Made by a program: the position numbers and the translations under genes. Source: Paenibacillus periandrae (GTDB lineage: Bacteria > Bacillota > Bacilli > Paenibacillales > NBRC-103111). Taken from it: a DNA stretch of 64,000 bases. The number at the start of each line of letters is the position of its first letter. The stretch's first letter is position 1. Of this stretch, positions 1 through 7,835 are shown one piece after another. The notes beneath the pieces are model-generated. The model searched no databases, was not told the origin of the DNA, and saw only the letters and a list, made by a program, of their open reading frames with translations. The stretch lies in contig NZ_JAJNMU010000017.1 in assembly GCF_022458865.1 (NCBI RefSeq), positions 170,769 through 234,768 of the forward strand, in the 5' to 3' direction.

Positions 1-24
1 ACGTACTAGAAGGAGAGAATAAAA

Positions 25-867
25 GTGGATCAAGTCTATAAAGCACTAACCATTGCAGGCTCAGACAGCGGTGGTGGAGCGGGGATTCAGGCTGATTTGA
101 AAACCTTTCAAATGCTTGAGGTTTATGGATTGTCAGTGATTACAGCAGTAACCGCACAAAATACACTCGGAGTTCATGGTATTTATGATATTCCTATTGA
201 AGGCATAGCCAAGCAGATGGAGTCGGTCATTTCGGATATTGGCGTAGATGCACTCAAGACCGGTATGCTGTCGCAGCCTGAAGTGATTGAGCTGGTCGCG
301 GATCTGGTGACCAAGCATAAGCTGAGTAAGCTCGTTGTCGATCCAGTGATGATTGCCAAGGGTGGTGCTGCGCTGCTGGCTGAGCATGCACAGGATGCGA
401 TGCGTAAGCGATTATTGCCGTTAGCGGCGTTGGTGACACCGAATATTCCGGAAGCAGAAGTCATTATCGGGATGGAGATATCCTCATTGGATGCCATGAA
501 GGAGGCTGCGGTTCGAATTGTTGAACAGTTTGGCGCGGCGGCTGCGATCATTAAAGGAGGGCATCGAATTGGTGATCCCACCGATGTCTTATATGACGGA
601 GAGCAGTTTCATATCTTTACCGCAGAACGTTATGAGACGCGCCATACCCATGGAACAGGCTGTACATTCTCTGCTGCGATTACGGCTGAGCTTGCCAAAG
701 GCAAAAGCTTGACAGAAGCGGTACAAACAGCCAAAACCTTCATCACACTAGCCATTCGACATGAGCTTGGTATCGGTGGGGGACACGGACCTACGAATCA
801 TTGGGCTTATTGGCGCGAAGCACAGGCTCAATCGGGTTTACAGGCAAAGGAGCAGAAGAAATCATGA
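25..867 (+). CDS. thiD: Hydroxymethylpyrimidine/phosphomethylpyrimidine kinase
   Basis: The 280-residue protein is a ribokinase-fold kinase of the ThiD/PdxK type, phosphorylating HMP and HMP-P in cytoplasmic thiamine synthesis; Bacillales homologues can also act on pyridoxal-type substrates. Visible family marks are the N-terminal LTIAGSDSGGGAGIQADLK substrate loop (residues about 8-26), the central VVDPVMIAKGG stretch, the TPNIPEAE segment and the C-terminal HGTGCTFSAAI anion-hole/catalytic Asp-region motif (GTGC type). Length is normal for the family. The start is GTG, chosen because AGGAGAG lies 7 bases upstream. No other thiamine genes are next to it. Its stop overlaps a tiny downstream ORF by ATGA, suggesting translational coupling. 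Family assignment is firm; exact substrate range is inferred. Confidence 0.95.
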   Translation: MDQVYKALTIAGSDSGGGAGIQADLKTFQMLEVYGLSVITAVTAQNTLGVHGIYDIPIEGIAKQMESVISDIGVDALKTGMLSQPEVIELVADLVTKHKLSKLVVDPVMIAKGGAALLAEHAQDAMRKRLLPLAALVTPNIPEAEVIIGMEISSLDAMKEAAVRIVEQFGAAAAIIKGGHRIGDPTDVLYDGEQFHIFTAERYETRHTHGTGCTFSAAITAELAKGKSLTEAVQTAKTFITLAIRHELGIGGGHGPTNHWAYWREAQAQSGLQAKEQKKS

Positions 868-971
868 GTTACGAATATTTGATGCAGGCAGCCATGTTAA
901 TCGTTCTGTTGCTGGCTAGTTTTCCAGCTATCATGCTGTGGTCCAAATGGAGAAATAAGAAACGGAGATAA
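864..971 (+). CDS. 35-residue single-pass membrane miniprotein
   Basis: A short ORF starts inside the thiD stop codon (ATGA overlap) and ends 5 bases before the next gene. It encodes 35 residues: a short polar N-terminus, one hydrophobic segment (about residues 8-25, rich in Leu, Ala, Val, Ile) and a strongly basic tail (KWRNKKRR), the usual positive-inside signature of a small membrane anchor. The tight packing between two real genes and the coupled start support translation, but no family is recognised. It could be a coding accident in a short intergenic gap. Confidence 0.5.
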   Translation: MSYEYLMQAAMLIVLLLASFPAIMLWSKWRNKKRR

Positions 972-976
972 AACTC

Positions 977-1414
977 ATGTATTATGTCAATCACGAACAA
1001 ATTGATTTGCGTTTGCAATTTATTCCCACACTAATCGCGGCATGTGAGCAGCTGGAGCAAGCCTGGGAGTCAACTCCCTCATCCGAGAGGCTGCTGCTGC
1101 ATTTGGCCCAGGAGCGTACTCTCCATTTATGTATTGAGACCGTTACCGATGTCGGGAGCTTGTTAATTGATGCTTTTATGATGCGGGATGCCAGCAGCTA
1201 CGAGGATATTATTGAGATTCTGTTGGATGAGCGTGTTTTTGAAGCCGATACAGCAGGTGTTTTTCGCGAGCTGGTACAGCTTCGGAAGTCACTGGCGCAG
1301 GAATATGCCGGCTATCCGCGGGAAGCTCTTCATCCGTTGATCGGTGTGCTGCCATCGGTACTTGCCATATTTGAGACGGCGGTGCCCGCGTTTATTAGCC
1401 GTGAGCTGGTGTAA
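977..1414 (+). CDS. DUF86 / HepT-like protein
   Basis: The 145-residue, mostly helical protein matches the DUF86 family (like B. subtilis YutE), which shares the HEPN fold with HepT toxins. The N-terminus MYYVNHEQIDLRL and the segment around HLCIETVTDVGSLLID are typical of the firmicute branch. The catalytic R-X4-H-X-Y motif of HepT RNases appears only in altered form (RKSLAQEY: the His position is Gln), and no MNT nucleotidyltransferase antitoxin is adjacent. It is therefore more likely a solitary housekeeping HEPN protein than an active toxin-antitoxin member. It lies 5 bases after the miniprotein and probably shares the thiD transcript. Confidence 0.8.
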   Translation: MYYVNHEQIDLRLQFIPTLIAACEQLEQAWESTPSSERLLLHLAQERTLHLCIETVTDVGSLLIDAFMMRDASSYEDIIEILLDERVFEADTAGVFRELVQLRKSLAQEYAGYPREALHPLIGVLPSVLAIFETAVPAFISRELV

Positions 1415-1574
1415 GAATCGTTAGGAACTGCTGCCGTTGATCTTGTGAGAAAATTGGAAAGTTATGATACTTTTTAGTATAATAATTTACTTATTGTTGA
1501 TTTTCATATACAATCAATTTAAGAGCAGGATTGTCAGGTGAACACGACAGTAAACAATAAGGTGGTGAGACTAA

Positions 1575-2204
1575 GTGACCCAGGAATTTGATATGTCGAC
1601 ACGTAGAGTCGTAATGACGATGTTGAAAACCAAAGGACCTCTGGCTGTCAGCGAAATAGCCAAGCAGCTCGGAATTACAGAAATGGCTGTACGCCGGCAT
1701 TTGAATACACTGGAACGCGATGGTCTGATCGAGTCGAAGCTGGTACGTCAAGCGATGGGAAGACCGACCAACCTATATTCGTTGACGGAAAATGCAGATG
1801 AGTTATTTCCCAAAAATTACTATAATTTGACATTGGATCTGTTAGGAGAGCTTGTGGAAGAAGCAGGCGAAGCCAAGGTGCAGCTGTTGTTTGAACGTCG
1901 CAAGGAAAAGCTGATTGATCGCTATGAAGAGCAGATGCAGGGCAAAGAGCTCGGGGATCGGGTAAAGGCACTGGCGGAAATTCAGAATGCTAATGGCTAT
2001 ATGGTGAATTGGTCCGCTGATGAGGATGGTACCTTTGTCATCAATGAACATAATTGTCCGATCTCTCAGGTAGCCAATCAATATAATCATGCTTGTCACT
2101 GCGAGCTGATGATGTTTGAGACTTTGCTGGATGCCAACGTCAAGCGTACGGAATGCTTGGTCAAAGGCGGACTCAAATGCTCGTATTCGATACAAGCCAA
2201 ATAG
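1575..2204 (+). CDS. SufR-like winged-helix regulator with C-terminal Cys cluster
   Basis: The 209-residue protein has a DeoR/ArsR-type winged helix in residues about 8-75 (SEIAKQLGITEMAVRRHLNTL, wing with GRPTNLYSLT), then a regulatory domain ending in a cysteine-rich tail: Cys161, Cys174, Cys176, Cys194 and Cys202. Cys161-X12-Cys174 matches the spacing seen in SufR-type repressors that bind an Fe-S cluster, so it may sense Fe-S or redox status. No suf operon is in view. The start is GTG with AAGGTGGTGA about 5-8 bases upstream. An AT-rich 160-base gap precedes it, and a rho-independent terminator follows directly, so it is likely a monocistronic gene. Ligand is inferred. Confidence 0.8.
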   Translation: MTQEFDMSTRRVVMTMLKTKGPLAVSEIAKQLGITEMAVRRHLNTLERDGLIESKLVRQAMGRPTNLYSLTENADELFPKNYYNLTLDLLGELVEEAGEAKVQLLFERRKEKLIDRYEEQMQGKELGDRVKALAEIQNANGYMVNWSADEDGTFVINEHNCPISQVANQYNHACHCELMMFETLLDANVKRTECLVKGGLKCSYSIQAK

Positions 2205-2205
2205 G

Positions 2206-2250
2206 AACGATCTCCCGCACATGACCAGCGCAGGAGATCGTTTTTATTTT
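2206..2250 (+). terminator. Rho-independent terminator after the SufR-like gene
   Basis: Perfect 10-base arms (AACGATCTCC / GGAGATCGTT) enclose a 17-base loop and are followed by a T-rich run (TTTATTTT). It starts two bases after the stop codon of the regulator gene. The opposite-strand aldolase ends just beyond it, so it separates convergent transcription units. Confidence 0.9.
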
Positions 2251-2270
2251 ATGGGATAATGACGATATGA

Positions 2271-2909
2271 TTACTTAACCCACACATTAGCTGTCAAAGC
2301 AGCGGCTTTATCACGAATCCAAGAGAAATTACCAGCGGCAATTTGCTGCAAATTGATCAAAGACCCGCCAATTCCAAGACCATAACAGCCCGCTTGAATA
2401 AATTGCGCAATATTGGCCTCATTCACTCCGCCTACGGCAACCATCGGGATGTGATTGAGCGGTCCTTGAAGCTCTTTGATATAAGCCAATCCGAGACTCG
2501 CTCCCGGGAATATCTTCACTGCGGTTGCGCCTGCTTTCCATGCCTTGACGATTTCAGTCGGTGTCATCGCTCCGGGGAAAATCGGAACTCCTTGCTCTAC
2601 AGCATAACGAATAACATCCTCATCCGTGTTCGGGGTCACTATGTAGGAGGCGCCTGCCTCAATCGCTTGCTTCGCATCTTCCATATCGAGTACCGTTCCA
2701 GCCCCGATATACATCTGATCGCCGAACTGCGCCTGCAGCTTGGTAATCATTGATAAGGCACCAGGCGTATTCAATGTTATTTCCATAGCGCGAATACCGC
2801 CATCCAACAGAGCTTGAGACAGATCGTTAATATGACGTTCCTCAACCCCACGAACTATCGCTATAATCCGCGTTTTTTCAATCCATTGTAAACCTTGTTC
2901 ACGATTCAT
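2271..2909 (-). CDS. eda: KDPG/KHG aldolase (bifunctional)
   Basis: A class I aldolase that cleaves 2-keto-3-deoxy-6-phosphogluconate to pyruvate and glyceraldehyde-3-phosphate, and 4-hydroxy-2-oxoglutarate to pyruvate and glyoxylate. The family pattern is clear: IAIVRG near the N-terminus, the catalytic Glu in MEITLNTPGA, GAGTVLD, PNTDEDVI, FPGAMTPTEI and the Schiff-base Lys in AVKIFPG. At 212 residues it has normal length when started at the ATG at 2909, which has GAGGTG nine bases upstream; a GTG at 2930 would add 7 residues. No KDG kinase or uronate genes are next to it, so the pathway it serves here is unknown. It is convergent with the SufR-like gene. Confidence 0.93.
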   Translation of the reverse strand: MNREQGLQWIEKTRIIAIVRGVEERHINDLSQALLDGGIRAMEITLNTPGALSMITKLQAQFGDQMYIGAGTVLDMEDAKQAIEAGASYIVTPNTDEDVIRYAVEQGVPIFPGAMTPTEIVKAWKAGATAVKIFPGASLGLAYIKELQGPLNHIPMVAVGGVNEANIAQFIQAGCYGLGIGGSLINLQQIAAGNFSWIRDKAAALTANVWVK

Positions 2910-3087
2910 GCTCCTATACACCTCATCCACAAGTTATGAGTCTATTATGCCACCTTTTGCACGAACAGGCTATTGCTCCACTAAACAAATTTGAGAAATG
3001 TGTGTCAAATTGATGGGCTGCTACCTATAATGTAGTATTCCATAGGCATTCGTCCTGGGAAGCTGCTTGGGAAGGAGGTCCGGCTAC

Positions 3088-3549
3088 ATGGATTTGCCAT
3101 TAATCGTTAGCTTAGCCGTACTCATAAGCGTGGTAGTGATTGGAATTGCCGTTCTCTTATGGCTTGAGGTTCGTCGAGCACTCCACAGGTCGTTAGCGAT
3201 GATGGAACGGATGGAGGCACGACTGAAGGGTACGCTGGAAGATACCCACAAGCTGATCCAAACCACGCAAAGCCTGACTGTTGATATTCAGCGCCGCTTA
3301 CACGCAGCCGACGGATTCATGCAGGCTATCCAGAGCACGGGGGAAGCCTCTGCAAGCCTATCCAAGTCCATTAAGGGAATATCCGGGGTATTGGCTGATT
3401 CGATAACAGAGGCCCAAGGTACTCTTCAAAATGAACAGGATACGGTGCGTAATCTTATCGCCATGACGACAATGGGTATAGAGCTGTGGCACAAATGGCA
3501 GTCTCGGAAACCTTCCAGGCCAAGCTCGCCTGCGAATGAACAACAGTGA
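3088..3549 (+). CDS. ytxG: DUF948 membrane protein (YtxG-like)
   Basis: One N-terminal transmembrane helix (about residues 4-25) is followed by a long amphipathic, coiled-coil-prone region (about 30-130), the architecture of DUF948 proteins such as B. subtilis YtxG, a general-stress protein of unknown mechanism. The ATG at 3088 is preferred over an in-frame TTG at 3067 because AAGGAGGT (3073-3080) lies inside that extension, 8 bases before the ATG. The stop codon overlaps the ribosome binding site of the YtxH-like gene downstream, so the two form a compact operon as in other Bacillales. Gene name rests on family and synteny. Confidence 0.85.
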   Translation: MDLPLIVSLAVLISVVVIGIAVLLWLEVRRALHRSLAMMERMEARLKGTLEDTHKLIQTTQSLTVDIQRRLHAADGFMQAIQSTGEASASLSKSIKGISGVLADSITEAQGTLQNEQDTVRNLIAMTTMGIELWHKWQSRKPSRPSSPANEQQ

Positions 3550-3563
3550 AGGAGATGATCAGT

Positions 3564-3947
3564 TTGACAACCAATAACAGAAGCAAGGATTTGTTGATCG
3601 GTGCGGTAGTAGGTACTGTACTGGGAGCTGTGACTGCACTGCTCTTTGCTCCCAAATCAGGTCGGGAGTTGAGAACGGATATTGCCGATGGTGTGCAGCA
3701 GGTTACTGCGAAGACACAGCAGGCAGCAGAGTCCATTGCAGATAAAACGAAGCAGCTGGCTGGTACCTTAAATGAAAAAACACAGCTAGCCGCACAAACA
3801 GTAAGCCGCCATACATCCGAATGGTCCGAAAAAGCGAAGGAAACGGCCTTGTCCTGGAAAAATAAAGCTTCACTGTCCATCAATGAAGGAACAACGGAAG
3901 CCGCGGAGACCGAGATAACGACTCAGGACGAGTCTAAAGTAAGCTAG
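3564..3947 (+). CDS. ytxH: YtxH domain stress protein
   Basis: YtxH family: a short N-terminus, a Gly/Ala-rich membrane segment ending in LLFAPKSGRELR (the family hallmark at residues about 15-45), then a long Ala/Gln/Lys/Thr-rich amphipathic helix region similar to LEA-type repeats and an acidic tail. In B. subtilis, ytxGHJ is a general-stress operon; the actual function is unknown. The start is uncertain: AAGGAG overlaps the ytxG stop and gives best spacing to the TTG at 3564; an ATG at 3555 and GTG at 3546 are too close to it. A strong terminator follows. Confidence 0.87.
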   Translation: MTTNNRSKDLLIGAVVGTVLGAVTALLFAPKSGRELRTDIADGVQQVTAKTQQAAESIADKTKQLAGTLNEKTQLAAQTVSRHTSEWSEKAKETALSWKNKASLSINEGTTEAAETEITTQDESKVS

Positions 3948-3987
3948 TTACACAAATCCGTTGGCAAGCTTGGTTGGCTTCCATAGC

Positions 3988-4036
3988 AAAAACACGGACC
4001 CAGCAGCGCCACTCGTTGCTATGTCCGTGTTTTTTG
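3988..4036. terminator. Bidirectional rho-independent terminator
   Basis: Twelve-base arms (AAAAACACGGAC / GTCCGTGTTTTT) around a 23-base loop, with T-runs readable from both sides. It lies between the convergent ytxH-like gene and the phosphodiester glycosidase gene and should serve both. Confidence 0.88.
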
Positions 4037-4052
4037 TTGTTAAGCTCTATAA

Positions 4053-5162
4053 TTACCATTTGGAGGCATCAATCTTGCTGGGGTCCAGGCCTTCCCAAAT
4101 ATTGCGTATAGGGGCGGAAGTAGGATTATCGAAAACGAGCCATGCCGTAGGCAAATACCGTTCACCGTATTCACTGGAAGGACGGTTTACAATCTGATTG
4201 TCATGGACAAGAACAGTTGAGGAGCCTCCATCCAGGTTGGCCGCTGTGACTGCACCTTTTTCCAAAAATATTTGTTGGATATCATAAAGCGTAGCACCGA
4301 TACTGTAACCGGGCTGTCTACCATCAATAATGGCAAACATGATCGTGCCATCTGCTTTTTGGGCCATTGCGGTCCGAGGTGCAACGCCCCAGCCGTCAGC
4401 TTGACTCTTAATCTGGCCTACACCGTTAACAATAAACCGCGGCGCAAACGTAACCGCCTCCTGAACGCCCATTTGCAGCAGCTCGCTTGGCTTGTACTTG
4501 CCAGCAATCATCCGACCCTCCTTATCGATCGCCACGATATGATTCGCTGTATTCATGTCGCCATCGTTGTAAAAAATTTTACCGCCAGAAATGACAATCC
4601 CGGTTGGCTGAAAGCCATTTCCTTTCCATTCCGGATCGACGAATCCGCCTGCATTCACGCCAGCGACTGCACCGAGACGTTTGACCATGGCAGATACCTT
4701 CTCGCCTTTGCCTGCTTTACCAGGAACAGCTATTCTAAGCTTTTTGGCATCATTGACAATTAGCAGCTTGCCTTTAAAATTTTTCCCTTCGATCGGCTCG
4801 ATTTGGACAAGCGGTTTTTTCTCGACAACCTTGGTTTCCACCGGCTTGTTCACCTGGACAAGCTTCTGATCCTTGATTTCGGCAAATTTATCAAATTGCT
4901 TCCAATAGTTGTCGACACGTTTATTAAGCTCTTCCTGACCAATCAAATATACGGCCCAATGGCGATGCTGCGTAGAGATCAGCGTGTCAGCCATCATATA
5001 ACGAAGATTGGAGCCGGATTCCGTCAAAAAGAACCATAAGCTGAACATCATCCCAAACATCATTAGCACGATAGAGGTATACAAGGTTAATGTGAGAATA
5101 ACGGAGCCGCTTTTCTTTTTTACTTTCTTTTTGACGCCCCTTACTGCAGTTGTTGCTGCCAT
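4053..5162 (-). CDS. Membrane-anchored phosphodiester glycosidase (NAGPA domain) protein
   Basis: The 369-residue protein starts with a very basic cytoplasmic stretch (VKKKVKKKSG), one transmembrane helix (about residues 20-45) and a low-complexity linker rich in Lys, Val and Glu. The C-terminal half (about 150-355) is a NAGPA/DUF2233 domain: GVNAGGF, APRTAMAQK, the IDGRQPGYSIGATL segment and the NLDGGSSTVLV motif. Family members remove or process phosphodiester-linked sugars (mammalian uncovering enzyme, phage and Bacillus wall-associated homologues), so an extracytoplasmic role in cell-wall or exopolysaccharide turnover is likely but inferred. It ends at the bidirectional terminator; AT-rich sequence with T-runs separates it from the GGDEF-EAL gene. 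Confidence 0.87.
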   Translation of the reverse strand: MAATTAVRGVKKKVKKKSGSVILTLTLYTSIVLMMFGMMFSLWFFLTESGSNLRYMMADTLISTQHRHWAVYLIGQEELNKRVDNYWKQFDKFAEIKDQKLVQVNKPVETKVVEKKPLVQIEPIEGKNFKGKLLIVNDAKKLRIAVPGKAGKGEKVSAMVKRLGAVAGVNAGGFVDPEWKGNGFQPTGIVISGGKIFYNDGDMNTANHIVAIDKEGRMIAGKYKPSELLQMGVQEAVTFAPRFIVNGVGQIKSQADGWGVAPRTAMAQKADGTIMFAIIDGRQPGYSIGATLYDIQQIFLEKGAVTAANLDGGSSTVLVHDNQIVNRPSSEYGERYLPTAWLVFDNPTSAPIRNIWEGLDPSKIDASKW

Positions 5163-5263
5163 GATCGATTCCTTTCTCTATTTCTATACTAGGATTGCTA
5201 CTTAGTAGACGAAAAAAAATAGAAAAAAGTTTCAGTACAAGACCGCACACTTTTTTCTATGAT

Positions 5264-7072
5264 TCAGACGATCGACAGCTGTTTATTTTCTCTAAGCAGA
5301 ATTTCAAATTCATCAGCCGAAATCGGTTTACTAAAGACATAACCTTGAATTTCATCACAGCCTCGCATAATGAGAAAATCGAGCTGTTCCTTCGTTTCCA
5401 CACCTTCTGCAAGGGACTTGATTTTTAATTGCTGAGCCATAGCGATAAGTGCCGTGACAATAGCGGCATTTTCTTCATCAAAGGTCACATCACGGATAAA
5501 TGATTGATCGATTTTAAGTGTATGTACCCGAAATCGCTTCAGATAGCTGAATGATGAGTAGCCTGTGCCAAAATCATCGATAGAAATAAAGACACCCATG
5601 GATCGCAGCTTCTGCATCGTTTCGATAATATAAGGCACGTTCGTCATGGCGACGTTTTCTGTAATTTCCAGGCAGAGCAATGATGGATCGAGACCTGTTT
5701 CCTCCAGAGTGTCCTCAATGATTTGCACAAACTGAGGCTGATGGAATTGTATAGCTGAAATGTTCACAGAAACACGGAGCGGGTGGTTACCGAGCGATTG
5801 CCACTTTTTATTTTGCAAACAAGCTTGCCGGAGCACCCAGTTGCCTATCGGAATAATCAGGCCGGTTTCCTCAGCCAGTGGTATAAATTCAGCCGGAGAG
5901 ACCATTCCCCATTCCGGATGAAACCAGCGGATGAGTGCCTCCATACCGAATATTTCGCCATGACTCAAATCGACAAAGGGCTGGTAATATACGTGGAATT
6001 CGTTACGCTCCAGTGCTTTTCGCAAATTAATTTCCAGACTCAATCTGTGCATAGAGCGCTTGTTCATTTCCGGATGATAGTAATGGTATGAATTCCCACC
6101 TTTCTCTTTGGAACGATACATCGCAATATCCGCATTTTTCAATAAGGTTTCTGCATCGGTACCGTCGTTCGGATAAAGACTGATTCCTATGCTGGCTGTT
6201 ACAAACAGTTCCTGTTCTTCAAAAATAAATGGTTCCTTAAGCAGCTCCGGGATTCCTTTGGCAAATTGAGTAGCTTCATCGATGCTGGCAATATTAGATA
6301 ATAATACAATGAACTCATCACCACCGAAGCGTGCTACAAGATCCTTCGCTAATACATAATCTTTAAGCTTTATGGATAATGCATGCAGGAGCAGGTCGCC
6401 GACATGGTGCCCAAGTGTATCGTTGATCACTTTGAAACGGTCCAGATCGAAGAAAATAATAGCCATCTTTCCGTTGTTTCGTTCTGCCTCGGTGAAGCTT
6501 CTTTTGAGTCGCTGATCAAAATGCAATCGGTTAGGTAAGTTGGTGAGTGCATCATGGTAAGCCATATGGACAATTTTTTCTTCTGCACGTTTGCGTTCAG
6601 TTACCGCACGTATTGTTGCATAAGAACGAAGCAGTTGACCATCCTGAGTCTCGCTGATGATTTTTTCAAACAATTGATCATGTTTCTGAGGATTGTGTTC
6701 AGCAGAGCTCGGATCCGATGTACAGATGAGCTGAATCACATTCTCTACATGTTCGCGGTGAATACGGGCCGCCGAAGCAACTTTGTACTTTTTGCGGTCC
6801 TGCTTGTTGAGATAGACGATGCCTTTCTTATTATCGTATTCCGCCACGTGATTCATATTGACGATGTTGGCATTATCCAATAATCGAAAGCCATCCTCAA
6901 ACAACCATTCTTCCAAATTGTCGAATGAGAAGTCAAGGTAATACTGATGTTCTTGAGTATGAATCATAATTTCACGATCACGAATTTTGTCGATTTTGAC
7001 AACTTCGCTAGAATCAATAATCAGTATTTCTGACCCTCTCTTGCCATCTCGCGTGACGGGAATTTTCTGCAT
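5264..7072 (-). CDS. LytTR-GGDEF-EAL fusion protein
   Basis: The 602-residue soluble protein has three parts. Residues about 12-115 look like a LytTR DNA-binding domain (IDSSEVVKIDKIRDREIMIH start, then EEWLFEDGFRLLDNANIVN and a VYLN strand region). Residues about 160-325 are a diguanylate cyclase domain with an intact RFGGDEF signature. Residues about 345-590 are a c-di-GMP phosphodiesterase domain with intact MEALIRW, EITEN, DDFGTGYSSF and LKIDQSF motifs. No transmembrane segment or PAS domain is obvious. It could make or degrade c-di-GMP and may bind DNA or be recruited by a LytTR partner. It lies 84 bases downstream of the agrD-like gene, same strand, separated by a GC-rich hairpin, so it is a plausible output of the peptide signal. 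The LytTR assignment is by pattern and should be tested by profile search. Confidence 0.85.
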   Translation of the reverse strand: MQKIPVTRDGKRGSEILIIDSSEVVKIDKIRDREIMIHTQEHQYYLDFSFDNLEEWLFEDGFRLLDNANIVNMNHVAEYDNKKGIVYLNKQDRKKYKVASAARIHREHVENVIQLICTSDPSSAEHNPQKHDQLFEKIISETQDGQLLRSYATIRAVTERKRAEEKIVHMAYHDALTNLPNRLHFDQRLKRSFTEAERNNGKMAIIFFDLDRFKVINDTLGHHVGDLLLHALSIKLKDYVLAKDLVARFGGDEFIVLLSNIASIDEATQFAKGIPELLKEPFIFEEQELFVTASIGISLYPNDGTDAETLLKNADIAMYRSKEKGGNSYHYYHPEMNKRSMHRLSLEINLRKALERNEFHVYYQPFVDLSHGEIFGMEALIRWFHPEWGMVSPAEFIPLAEETGLIIPIGNWVLRQACLQNKKWQSLGNHPLRVSVNISAIQFHQPQFVQIIEDTLEETGLDPSLLCLEITENVAMTNVPYIIETMQKLRSMGVFISIDDFGTGYSSFSYLKRFRVHTLKIDQSFIRDVTFDEENAAIVTALIAMAQQLKIKSLAEGVETKEQLDFLIMRGCDEIQGYVFSKPISADEFEILLRENKQLSIV

Positions 7073-7110
7073 AAAGACTCAGCTCCATAAGAGAAGGATT
7101 AGATAGCGCA

Positions 7111-7140
7111 ATAGGGGCCGCGGCAAAGCGCAGCCCCTAC
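7111..7140 (-). promoter_or_regulatory. GC-rich hairpin between agrD-like gene and GGDEF-EAL gene
   Basis: A short hairpin with GGGGC arms paired across a small loop (TAGGGGC ... GCCCCTA on either strand) sits in the 84-base gap. Neither strand has a clear T-run after it, so it is a poor terminator. It may stabilise the 3' end of the agrBD transcript or reduce read-through into the c-di-GMP gene. Function is inferred. Confidence 0.4.
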
Positions 7141-7156
7141 ATGTAACAATAACACA

Positions 7157-7279
7157 TTATTTTTTCAAAAGCTCTTGTGGAGTTTCAGGACGGTTAATAG
7201 CCAATGAGTTTGTAGTAACAAATACAGCGGCTAATGCCATTAACACCGTATTTGCAATAATTGCTAATTTAGTTTTCAT
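7157..7279 (-). CDS. agrD: AgrD-like cyclic lactone autoinducer precursor
   Basis: A 40-residue peptide starts inside the 3' end of agrB (11-base overlap) behind GGAGGTG. It has the AgrD layout: an amphipathic/hydrophobic leader (MKTKLAIIANTVLMALAAVF), a short core region (VTTNSLAIN) and a charged tail RPETPQELLKK that contains the P-x-E-L element recognised in AgrD C-termini. There is no cysteine anywhere, so a thiolactone is impossible; Ser35-equivalent in TNSLAIN is the only sensible ring nucleophile, giving a predicted Ser-Leu-Ala-Ile-Asn lactone cut before Arg30. (By count the Ser is residue 25.) The position beside an intact AgrB makes the call strong; the exact mature peptide is inference. 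Confidence 0.85.
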   Translation of the reverse strand: MKTKLAIIANTVLMALAAVFVTTNSLAINRPETPQELLKK

Positions 7280-7835
7280 TTGGTGTACACCTCCTTCCAA
7301 TAAAATCCCTTAATTTATAAGCAGGCTGAGTCGTCAATATTGCTTGTATAAAAAAAGCTGATGTTAACACTGTAGAGTGAAATATAAGATTGCTTAGAAC
7401 AAATGTAATAGCAAGTAGTTTTAGAAGAGGGTAGAACTTGGCATCCAAGCTGCTAAAGAATTGTATATCGTTTGGCGCTGTTTTGTAAAAGATAAGTATT
7501 GATATCAAATCTATGAATAAATAAAAGTTATTAAAAGAAAATGCAGATAATCCTACGCATATAAAGATGAGAATAGACATGATGCAACAGGATAATGAAG
7601 AGGAAAGATGAAGACCGCCAGTAATAAAACGTATCGCTAAAAAAGTAGCAATCCCCATCAAACATGAATCTAAATGTCCAAAATATGTACAGATTAACAA
7701 TGAGACGACAATAGCCGTTGTTGTATTTATAAGCAAACTTAATGCGTATTTCAAAGCAATCTCAGATCCAGCATTGGAGTTGTGCTTGCGGATAGATCTT
7801 GCAATAGATTCAGAATAATGGTCGATAATATTCAT
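7269..7835 (-). CDS. agrB: AgrB family peptide protease/cyclase
   Basis: The 188-residue polytopic membrane protein matches AgrB, the membrane endopeptidase that trims the AgrD tail and forms the (thio)lactone ring. The RFITGGLHL segment carries His76, and Cys83 follows seven residues later, the same spacing as the His77/Cys84 catalytic pair of S. aureus AgrB. Four to six hydrophobic segments surround it. The APNDIQF stretch matches the conserved loop region of the family. The start overlaps the previous gene by ATGA and its end overlaps the peptide gene, so sensor-like gene, agrB and agrD form one translationally coupled unit. Confidence 0.93.
   Translation of the reverse strand: MNIIDHYSESIARSIRKHNSNAGSEIALKYALSLLINTTTAIVVSLLICTYFGHLDSCLMGIATFLAIRFITGGLHLSSSLSCCIMSILIFICVGLSAFSFNNFYLFIDLISILIFYKTAPNDIQFFSSLDAKFYPLLKLLAITFVLSNLIFHSTVLTSAFFIQAILTTQPAYKLRDFIGRRCTPNEN

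Noticed and set aside
3003..3031. Sigma-A promoter for ytxG (TATAAT at 3026-3031)
   Set aside because: The -10 is good but no acceptable -35 is found at normal spacing; a stress sigma factor promoter is not recognisable either.
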